Shown here in pieces: positions 1-5,902 of a stretch of 10,888 nucleotides of DNA (within the stretch, counting starts at the first letter, position 1; each line of letters starts with the position of its first letter). The stretch is taken from positions 2,498-13,385 of the forward strand of contig DLRL01000042.1 in assembly GCA_002501085.1 (NCBI GenBank). The letters run 5' to 3'. The position numbers were made by a program, and so were the translations under genes. Source of the DNA: Gemmatimonadales bacterium UBA7889 (GTDB lineage Bacteria > Gemmatimonadota > Gemmatimonadetes > Longimicrobiales > Gaopeijiaceae). Below the pieces are notes generated by a model. The model was not told where the DNA came from. It did no database searches and saw nothing but the letters and a program-made list of their open reading frames with translations.

Positions 1-173
1 TCTTGTTCTTGCTCCATCCAGTCCATAGTTGCCGCACCATGATGTACTTCACCTACTCGGTGCACGCGTCCTGTATAGAACAGGATACGTTCGGTAGTCG
101 TCGTCTTACCGGCATCGATGTGCGCCATAATGCCAATATTTCGAAGCTGGGGCAGTGGGGTAATCCTAGGCAT
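1..173 (-). CDS. fusA: Elongation factor G, N-terminal 57 residues (cut by window edge)
   Basis: This is the start of the cytosolic GTPase that moves tRNA and mRNA through the ribosome and helps recycle it. The visible part reads MPRITPLPQLRNIGIMAHID and continues into the P-loop, AHIDAGKT at residues 17-24, followed by the TTTERI stretch typical of EF-G. The family segment GAATMDWMEQEQ is at residues 46-57, leading towards switch I; the switch itself, the other G motifs and domains II-V lie outside the window. The ATG at 173 is supported by a GAGAAGGA ribosome site at 190-183, nine bases upstream. It is the last visible gene of the rpsL-rpsG-fusA cluster, 210 nt after rpsG, and may have its own level control through the structured spacer. 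One small oddity is His45, where I remember Asp or Glu in most EF-G (EVHDG/EVHEG). Identity is secure; EF-G paralogues exist, but position beside rpsG argues for the main fusA. Confidence 0.96.
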   Translation of the reverse strand, partial: MPRITPLPQLRNIGIMAHIDAGKTTTTERILFYTGRVHRVGEVHHGAATMDWMEQEQ

Positions 174-383
174 CTATCTGCGTCCTTCTCTCCCAATTCT
201 CTCTATTTTCAGTACTGAGTTCATCATCGCCTTTGGGCACAAAAAAAAGAGCACGGCATTCGCCGCTGTAACCCTCTGACGGGTTAACAGTCATCCGCGC
301 TCCTGTGATCGGAGAGGGCCTCTCGCTTAATAGAGAGGCCATCGCGTCCCTAATTTTTCGTCTTTGAATCCTTACCGTGATCT
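174..383 (-). promoter_or_regulatory. Structured rpsG-fusA intergenic leader
   Basis: This 210-nt spacer has no convincing ORF and an unusual density of inverted repeats for a gap inside a ribosomal operon. On the minus strand they come in this order: an exact 8-bp stem (340-333 with 324-317, loop of 8); a 4-bp CTCC/GGAG stem (about 314-302); a 9-bp stem with one bulged base (290-281 with 274-266, loop GTCAGA); and a short stem with U8 (266-241). About 67 nt of less structured sequence and the fusA ribosome site follow. I found no good -35/-10 pair for a separate fusA promoter. Possible roles are attenuation, processing or binding of a ribosomal protein (S7 is the known repressor of the str operon in E. 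coli, at a different gap). All of these are inference. Confidence 0.5.
241..266 (-). terminator. Terminator-like hairpin with U8 tract before fusA
   Basis: Read on the minus strand, CGGC (265-262), loop GAAT and GCCG (257-254) form a 4-bp stem that a G-U pair extends (266 with 253). This is followed by GCUC and eight consecutive U (248-241). The stem is short, so full termination is doubtful; partial termination or a pause between rpsG and fusA is more likely. It lies 68 nt before the fusA start codon and directly after another hairpin (266-290). Confidence 0.45.
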
Positions 384-854
384 CTACCAGCGGTAGTGGG
401 CAAACGCCTTGTTCGCCTCTGCCATCCGGTGTGTGTCCTCTTTCTTTTTTACGGTGTTACCTTCGCCACGACTCGCGGCTAGAAACTCTCCTGCTAGGCG
501 TTCAGCCATACTCTTTTCAGAACGAGCTCGTGCGAATCCTATAAGCCAGCGCGTAGCAAGCGCCGTGCGCCGGTCCGGTCGAACTTCAATCGGAACCTGG
601 TACGTCGCCCCACCCACCCTACGACTTTTCACTTCGAGAGCGGGCTTAGCATTGCTCAACGCCTTCTCAAAAGCCTCCAAGCCCGACTCGCCCGAACGCT
701 TTTCAACCATCTCAATCGCATCATAGAAAATTCTCTCCGCCACTGATTTTTTGCCATCAAGCATCAAGTTGTTGATGAACTTGGTGACGGCGGGAGACTG
801 AAAACGAGCGTCGGGAGGAGTCTCCCTTTTTTCAGCTTGTGAACGTCGGCTCAT
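384..854 (-). CDS. rpsG: 30S ribosomal protein S7
   Basis: S7 nucleates assembly of the 30S head by binding the 3' major domain of 16S rRNA, and it lies near the E-site tRNA. The product is 156 aa, the usual bacterial length. Family hallmarks are visible: the basic N-terminus MSRRSQAEKRE, the helix segment KFINNLMLDGKKSVAERI near residues 25-42, the RRVGGATYQVPIEV beta-hairpin near residues 79-92, and the C-terminal end EANKAFAHYRW. The start ATG at 854 has a GAGGG site at 869-865 with a 10-nt spacer. The rpsL stop codon TGA (870-868) overlaps this ribosome site and only 13 nt separate the two genes, so translational coupling is likely. In E. coli S7 represses its own operon by binding the rpsL-rpsG gap, which there is much longer; that element cannot fit here. 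No defect is seen, and the TAG stop follows the conserved final Trp. Confidence 0.98.
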   Translation of the reverse strand: MSRRSQAEKRETPPDARFQSPAVTKFINNLMLDGKKSVAERIFYDAIEMVEKRSGESGLEAFEKALSNAKPALEVKSRRVGGATYQVPIEVRPDRRTALATRWLIGFARARSEKSMAERLAGEFLAASRGEGNTVKKKEDTHRMAEANKAFAHYRW

Positions 855-867
855 TCGAAATCAGCCC

Positions 868-1239
868 TCACCTTGGCCGTTTAGCGCCGTACTTGGAACG
901 ACCCTGCCTTCGGTCACTTACTCCGGATGTGTCTAGCGTGCCCCGTATGATATGATACCGCACACCCGGAAGATCCTTCACACGACCACCGCGAATGAGA
1001 ACGATTGAGTGCTCCTGAAGGTTGTGACCTTCTCCACCGATGTACGCAGTCACTTCAAAGCCATTAGTAAGGCGCACCCTAGCCACCTTCCGCAATGCGG
1101 AATTCGGCTTCTTGGGAGTCGTAGTATATACACGTGTGCACACACCCCGCTTTTGCGGGTTACTTTGCAGGGCTGGAGCTTTGTTCTTTTTTTGAACTGC
1201 CTTCCGGCCCTTCCTAACTAGCTGATTGATCGTCGGCAT
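868..1239 (-). CDS. rpsL: 30S ribosomal protein S12
   Basis: S12 sits at the decoding centre of the 30S subunit and affects reading accuracy and streptomycin response. From the ATG at 1239 the protein is 123 aa, the normal length, and begins with the conserved MPTINQLVRKGRK. The loop TTPKKPNSALRK and the segment RGGRVKDLPGVRYH are intact. Counting Met as 1, Lys43 and Lys88 (E. coli K42 and K87) are wild type, as is Asp89, the residue often methylthiolated, so the sequence predicts streptomycin sensitivity. An in-frame GTG at 1254 would add five residues, but it has a purine-rich site only two bases away and no conservation I know of, so I use 1239. The ribosome site for 1239 is itself weak: GAGG at 1260-1257 is 17 nt away and can pair within a small hairpin. 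It is the first gene of the unit rpsL-rpsG-fusA. Confidence 0.98.
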   Translation of the reverse strand: MPTINQLVRKGRKAVQKKNKAPALQSNPQKRGVCTRVYTTTPKKPNSALRKVARVRLTNGFEVTAYIGGEGHNLQEHSIVLIRGGRVKDLPGVRYHIIRGTLDTSGVSDRRQGRSKYGAKRPR

Positions 1240-1269
1240 CAGGTGGTAGTCCACGACCTCGTGATCTTG

Positions 1270-1294
1270 AAAAAAAACGCGCCTCTCGGCGCAT
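1270..1294 (-). terminator. Attenuator-like hairpin with U8 in the rpsL leader
   Basis: On the minus strand ATGCGCC (1294-1288), loop GAGA (1287-1284) and GGCGCGT (1283-1277) form a 7-bp stem with a single G-U pair. The U8 tract at 1277-1270 follows at once. This is the textbook form of an intrinsic terminator, yet it lies between the candidate promoter (1332-1373) and the rpsL start codon (1239), so full termination would silence rpsL. An attenuator, or a backup stop for read-through from rpoC, fits better. No clear anti-terminator was found, although GGGTA (1328-1324) can pair with TACCC upstream of the stem. Confidence 0.6.
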
Positions 1295-1331
1295 CGAAGG
1301 GTAGCCCACCTTTATGTGAGTACCCGTTCAA

Positions 1332-1373
1332 ACTATAGCAGAAAAAAATAGAAAAGGGCTCAGATGGTGTCAA
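1332..1373 (-). promoter_or_regulatory. Candidate sigma70-type promoter of rpsL-rpsG-fusA
   Basis: A perfect -35 hexamer TTGACA (1373-1368) is followed after 17 nt by TATTTT (1350-1345), a 4/6 match to the -10 consensus. Thirteen bases further on, TGCTATAGT (1340-1332) is a good extended -10 (TGnTATAGT). Either or both may be used; TATAGT is too far (30 nt) to pair with this TTGACA. The site lies between the rpoC terminator and rpsL, where a promoter for the second unit is expected. Transcripts would start near 1325-1340 and carry about 90-100 nt of leader. Confidence 0.6.
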
Positions 1374-1498
1374 CGGCGAATTCCGCTTCATTGAGCGGTA
1401 TTTCAAGGGTCATGGTGAAACACACTAGTCAATGTCCGAAGGAAGAACTGGGCACGGATTTACGCTCCACTACCCCTTGAAGGCTTGGGGTCCTATAG

Positions 1499-1547
1499 AA
1501 AAAGTAAGACGGGGACTCCCTGGCTGCCTAGGGAACCCCCGTCTTAC
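1499..1547 (-). terminator. Strong intrinsic terminator after rpoC
   Basis: On the minus strand an 11-bp stem GTAAGACGGGG/CCCCGTCTTAC (1547-1537 with 1514-1504) continues through two tandem G-U pairs (1536-1535 with 1516-1515) and five more pairs TCCCT/AGGGA (1534-1530 with 1521-1517). This gives an 18-bp helix with an 8-nt loop. Five U (1503-1499) follow directly. It begins 62 nt after the rpoC stop and should end the rplJL-rpoBC transcript. The plus strand has no U-tract after the stem, so it acts in one direction only. Confidence 0.92.
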
Positions 1548-1609
1548 CTCATATCTGGAGCACGCCTCCCACATAACCACAGAGTTTTCCAGACAACTTC
1601 ACGAGGTAC

Positions 1610-4600
1610 TTACTCTGTGGTAGTCAGTCCCGACACCAATTCTCCGGCCTCCGTGAGCGGGATGATCTCTTCGTCATAATAGGACTGTTCAACCATGAAC
1701 TCCACCGATTGATAACGATGGGCACCAGTACCTGCGGGGATTAGGTGTCCAATTATGATATTCTCTTTTAAGCCCTTGAGTTCATCATTAGCTCCCCGTA
1801 CCGCAGCATCGGTAAGTACCCGTGTTGTCTCCTGGAATGACGCCGCAGAAATGAACGATTCAGTTGTGAGGCTGGCTTTCGTGATTCCTAACAGTAGTGG
1901 CTCGGAGCGCGCTGGCTTCAAACCTTCTTGAATTGCGTTCTCGTTCACAGACCGGAACTCTCGGCGGTCAACATTCTCTCCCTCAAGAAGATTCGTGTCA
2001 CCTGAGTTCGTTACACGCACCTTTTGGAGCATCTGTCTAACAATCACACCGATATGTTTGTCGTTGATCTTTACACCCTGCAACCGATAGACCTCTTGGA
2101 TCTCATTTAGCAGGTATTCTTGCACTGCCCTGGGCCCTTTGATGGCAAGAATATCATGTGGGTTGATCGGCCCCTCACTCAGCCGATCACCTGCCCGGAC
2201 ACGGTCCTCCTCATGCACTCGCATGTGCTTACCCACAGGAACAGGGTAGGTCCGATGATCGCCCATCTCTGGGGTTACATGAACCTCACGCTTTCCTCTC
2301 TTGATCCCCCCGAAAGACACTACACCATCGATCTCGGTGATGACAGCGGGATCCTTCGGTCTACGTGCCTCAAAGAGTTCGGCCACCCGCGGTAAGCCAC
2401 CAGTAATATCGCGGGTTTTATACACCTCGCGGCTAATCTTGGCAATGATGTCACCGGGATTTATCTCGTCGCCGTGGCGTACTGTGAGCTGCGCCCCAAC
2501 CGGCACAATAAACTCTCTTTGTTTCTCATCTTTTTTCGTCTTTTTCTGGATTTGGATCGTTGGGTGGAGCTTTTTCTCGCGATCCTCAATGACAGTCATC
2601 TGTCGGCGACCGGTGGATTCATCAAGCTCTTCACGCATCGTTTGTTCATCAACGATGTCAATGAACCTCACCACACCCTTCACATCTGCAACAATCGGCT
2701 CTGTGTAGGGGTCCCAGCTGAACAATAAATCACCAGATTTGATCGCCTGACCTTCCTTGACCGCCAGGGTCGCTCCATATGGAACCGATAGACGGCTCCG
2801 AATACCACCTTCGCTGGTCTTAAGGAGAATCTGACCCTCACGTGAAGTGATGATTTGATCTTTATCAGGTGTCTTCACAGTCGTAACGCGCTCAAGCTCC
2901 ACAACTCCATCTATTTTCGATTTACGCTGTGTCTGCGCAGCAATACGGGCAGCTGTTCCACCAATATGGAAGGTGCGCAGTGTCAGCTGGGTACCAGGCT
3001 CTCCGATCGACTGTGCAGCAAGGATACCCACAGCCTCCCCAATATCTACCGGCTTCATTGTCGCAAGGTTTCTTCCATAGCACATCTGGCAGATTCCCCG
3101 TTTCGACTCACACGTTAGAACTGATCGAATACGGACCATCTGCAAGCCTGCATCTTCAATCAAATTCGCCGTATCCTCATCGATCAACGCACCGGCTTTC
3201 ACAAGCAAATCACCATCGATCGGGTCGTAGACGTCCTCAAGAGCGGCGTTACCGACGATACGGTCAGCCAACGGTTCTATGATATCCTCGCCTTCCTTCA
3301 GCGCGCTCATCTCAAGTCCGAGGATTGTGCCACAGTCTTCCACTGCAACCGTTACATCTTGTGCAACATCGACCAAACGTCTTGTCAGATAACCTGCATC
3401 AGCAGTTTTCAGGGCGGTATCCGCCAGACCTTTCCGGGCTCCGTGGGTAGAGATGAAATATTCAACTACAGAGAGGCCTTCACGGAAATTCGCCTTGATT
3501 GGACTTTCAATGATCTCACCAATTCCACCGGTCAACTTCTTTTGTGGCTTTGCCATGAGACCCCGCATCCCCGCAAGCTGGCGCATCTGGTCCCTATTAC
3601 CACGAGCACCCGACGTCATCATCATGTAAACTGGATTGAAACCATCTTTGGACCGTTCTAGATGCTGAACCATCGCGTCCGCAACATCGTTATTGGCGTG
3701 CGTCCATACATCAATGACCTTGTTGTAGCGTTCACCATTTGAGATGAACCCATCCCCATAAGCTTTCTGGAACCGCGCAACCTCCTCCTCTGCTTCCTGC
3801 AGAATCCCTGCCTTCTCATGCGGCACTTCAAGGTCCGAGATTCCAACGCTGATCCCACCCATCGTCGCGTAGCCAAATCCGAAATTCTTTAAGTGATCCA
3901 GAAATTCAGTTGTCTTTCCAAGACCCGTGTTCTCAAAGCAGTCAAATACAAGGTCCCCAAGTTCTTTCTTGCCAAATGTCTTATTCAAGAAACCTAGTTC
4001 GTCAGGCACGATTGAATTGAAAAGTACCCGCCCTACTGCAGTTCTAATCCAGTGACCATTCTCTTCACCGTGCTGCTCACCAACCCAATACCAAACGAGT
4101 GACTCAAATACCAGATATTCCTGAGCAACGGCCATCTCGACCTCTCCATAAGTAGAGAATCGAGGTGCATCCTTATAGAGCTTATCGAGCTCTGCATCCG
4201 CTTTACTGCGTCGGTCTTTTGGTACCTTGGGATCTTCTACCAACCGTTCAAGATCCGTGATACGGAGTCCGGGATTGGTGAGATAGTAGGACCCAATCAC
4301 CATATCCTGTGTCGGCGAGGCTACGGGACGTCCGTTAGATGGCAGAAGGATATTGTTTGAAGCCAGCATAAGGACTCTTGCCTCGAGCTGTGCCTCAAAC
4401 GAGAGGGGTACATGGACCGCCATCTGATCACCGTCAAAGTCGGCGTTGAATGCTGCACACACGAGAGGATGAATCCGGATTGCCTTACCCTCGACAAGAA
4501 CCGGTTCAAATGCTTGGATGCCCAGCCGATGCAGAGTCGGAGCCCGATTTAGTAGAACGGGATGGTCCTTGATTATATCCTCAAGAACCTCATAGACCTT

Positions 4601-5902
4601 TGGATCGTTCTGCTCAACAATCTTCTTTGCACGCTTGACCGTCTCCGCCTCACCACGCTTCTCAAGCTCATGTATGATGAATGGCTTAAACAACTCAACT
4701 GCCATCGCTTTCGGAAGCCCACATTGGTGGAGTTTAAGCTCAGGGCCAACTACGATGACTGAGCGGCCCGAGTAGTCCACACGCTTACCCAGTAAATTTT
4801 GCCGAAAACGCCCCTGCTTGCCCTTCAACATGTCACTGAGTGACTTGAGCGGCCGCTTGCCACGACCCCGTATGGCCTTCGAGCGCCGACCATTATCGAA
4901 CAGAGCGTCCACAGACTCTTGGAGCATCCGCTTCTCATTGCGAAGGATGACCTCTGGAGCCTTCATATCGATCAGCTTTTTGAGCCGATTATTACGGTTG
5001 ATAACCCTCCGGTAGAGGTCGTTGAGATCTGAAGTTGCAAACCTCCCGCCATCGAGTGGAACCAGCGGTCGCAGGTCAGGGGGGATAACTGGAATCACGT
5101 CAAGAATCATCCACTCCGGGCGATTCCGACTCTCAGGTGTATTACCAGAGTTCCGAAGAGCATCAACGACTTTGAGTCTTTTTAATTTCTTCTTCTTCCG
5201 GTGCTGCGAAGTCTCTGTCGCGATTTCATGTCGGAGCCATTCAGCAAGTCTATCAAGGCCCCTGCCATCCGCATTTCGATCCTTGATCTTCTTATCGGGT
5301 GTATCAAGTAACCCCAGCAGTGTCCGTGCAGCTTCCGCACCGATTTCTGCTTTGAACTGCTCGTCCCCTTCATCGCGTGCCTTAACGCGCAAGTCATAAT
5401 ATTCGTCTTCATCGAGTAGTTGTTGAAACTCCACAGCCACTCCATCAATGTCCTGCTTACCCGGGTGAGTAACGACATACGATGCGTAGTAGATCACCTT
5501 CTCAAGGTCACGTAATGACAGGCCAAGCAGATAACCCAATTGGCTTGGCAGAGTCTTAAAGAACCATATGTGGGCCACTGGGACCGCAAGGTCGATATGA
5601 CCCATACGTTCTCGGCGCACCTTCGACAACGTCACCTCAACACCGCAACGGTCGCAGACATGCCCGCGAAACCGAATCCTCTTGAATTTACCGCAGTGAC
5701 ATTCCCAGTCTTTCACAGGTCCAAAAATGCGCTCACAGAATAGGCCATCCCGCTCAGGTTTAAATGAGCGATAGTTGATCGTTTCCGGCTTCACTACCTC
5801 GCCGAAAGACCAATTCCGTATCTCATCCGGGGAAGCAAGCCGTACTCGTATGTACTCGAAGTCCGAAGTTTCCTGATCCCTAGTCCTAGGAAAATCAATC
5901 AT
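1610..5902 (-). CDS. rpoC: DNA-directed RNA polymerase subunit beta'
   Basis: This is the largest subunit of RNA polymerase; it forms half of the active-site cleft and holds the catalytic magnesium. At 1430 aa it is close to the E. coli length (1407). The N-terminal zinc ribbon has Cys68, Cys70, Cys83 and Cys86. The catalytic NADFDGDQM has Asp488, Asp490 and Asp492. The bridge-helix region SGARG...RQLAGMRGLMAKP starts near residue 764. The second zinc site uses Cys857, Cys931, Cys938 and Cys941, and the trigger-loop segment SIGEPGTQLTLRTFHIGG contains His979. A stretch of about 200 residues (roughly 985-1190) interrupts the trigger-loop region, with barrel-like repeats in the place of the E. 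coli SI3 insertion. The ATG at 5902 directly follows the rpoB stop, and GAGGAG (5914-5909) gives a strong ribosome site inside rpoB with a 6-nt spacer, which suggests coupled, equal synthesis of beta and beta'. No break or frameshift is seen. Confidence 0.99.
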   Translation of the reverse strand: MIDFPRTRDQETSDFEYIRVRLASPDEIRNWSFGEVVKPETINYRSFKPERDGLFCERIFGPVKDWECHCGKFKRIRFRGHVCDRCGVEVTLSKVRRERMGHIDLAVPVAHIWFFKTLPSQLGYLLGLSLRDLEKVIYYASYVVTHPGKQDIDGVAVEFQQLLDEDEYYDLRVKARDEGDEQFKAEIGAEAARTLLGLLDTPDKKIKDRNADGRGLDRLAEWLRHEIATETSQHRKKKKLKRLKVVDALRNSGNTPESRNRPEWMILDVIPVIPPDLRPLVPLDGGRFATSDLNDLYRRVINRNNRLKKLIDMKAPEVILRNEKRMLQESVDALFDNGRRSKAIRGRGKRPLKSLSDMLKGKQGRFRQNLLGKRVDYSGRSVIVVGPELKLHQCGLPKAMAVELFKPFIIHELEKRGEAETVKRAKKIVEQNDPKVYEVLEDIIKDHPVLLNRAPTLHRLGIQAFEPVLVEGKAIRIHPLVCAAFNADFDGDQMAVHVPLSFEAQLEARVLMLASNNILLPSNGRPVASPTQDMVIGSYYLTNPGLRITDLERLVEDPKVPKDRRSKADAELDKLYKDAPRFSTYGEVEMAVAQEYLVFESLVWYWVGEQHGEENGHWIRTAVGRVLFNSIVPDELGFLNKTFGKKELGDLVFDCFENTGLGKTTEFLDHLKNFGFGYATMGGISVGISDLEVPHEKAGILQEAEEEVARFQKAYGDGFISNGERYNKVIDVWTHANNDVADAMVQHLERSKDGFNPVYMMMTSGARGNRDQMRQLAGMRGLMAKPQKKLTGGIGEIIESPIKANFREGLSVVEYFISTHGARKGLADTALKTADAGYLTRRLVDVAQDVTVAVEDCGTILGLEMSALKEGEDIIEPLADRIVGNAALEDVYDPIDGDLLVKAGALIDEDTANLIEDAGLQMVRIRSVLTCESKRGICQMCYGRNLATMKPVDIGEAVGILAAQSIGEPGTQLTLRTFHIGGTAARIAAQTQRKSKIDGVVELERVTTVKTPDKDQIITSREGQILLKTSEGGIRSRLSVPYGATLAVKEGQAIKSGDLLFSWDPYTEPIVADVKGVVRFIDIVDEQTMREELDESTGRRQMTVIEDREKKLHPTIQIQKKTKKDEKQREFIVPVGAQLTVRHGDEINPGDIIAKISREVYKTRDITGGLPRVAELFEARRPKDPAVITEIDGVVSFGGIKRGKREVHVTPEMGDHRTYPVPVGKHMRVHEEDRVRAGDRLSEGPINPHDILAIKGPRAVQEYLLNEIQEVYRLQGVKINDKHIGVIVRQMLQKVRVTNSGDTNLLEGENVDRREFRSVNENAIQEGLKPARSEPLLLGITKASLTTESFISAASFQETTRVLTDAAVRGANDELKGLKENIIIGHLIPAGTGAHRYQSVEFMVEQSYYDEEIIPLTEAGELVSGLTTTE

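Larger units (their letters stand above)
1255..1609 (-). other. rpoC-rpsL intergenic region (355 nt)
   Basis: This gap has no convincing gene. From upstream to downstream it holds a 62-nt rpoC 3' trailer, the strong terminator (1499-1547), a stretch of about 120 nt without clear signals except a 5-bp hairpin CCGCT/AGCGG (1398-1383) with no U-tract, the candidate promoter (1332-1373), the attenuator-like hairpin (1270-1294) and the start of the rpsL ribosome-site region. Together these mark the boundary of two transcription units. Confidence 0.7.

Noticed and set aside
174..300. Separate fusA promoter
   Set aside because: No pair of hexamers with acceptable match and 16-18 nt spacing was found on the minus strand.
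975..1116. Possible streptomycin-resistance changes in S12
   Set aside because: Lys43 and Lys88 are unchanged and the surrounding loops are conserved.
1240..1254. Five-residue N-terminal extension of S12 from GTG
   Set aside because: Purine-rich site only two bases from the GTG; the conserved protein begins at MPTINQL from the ATG at 1239.
1360..1413. 17-codon minus-strand ORF (MTLEIPLNEAEFAVDTI) before rpsL
   Set aside because: It has no ribosome site and covers the candidate -35 box, so it would not be a leader peptide of the rpsL transcript.
1432..1623. 63-codon plus-strand ORF in the rpoC-rpsL gap
   Set aside because: It runs through the rpoC terminator hairpin and into the rpoC 3' end on the opposite strand, and resembles no family I know.
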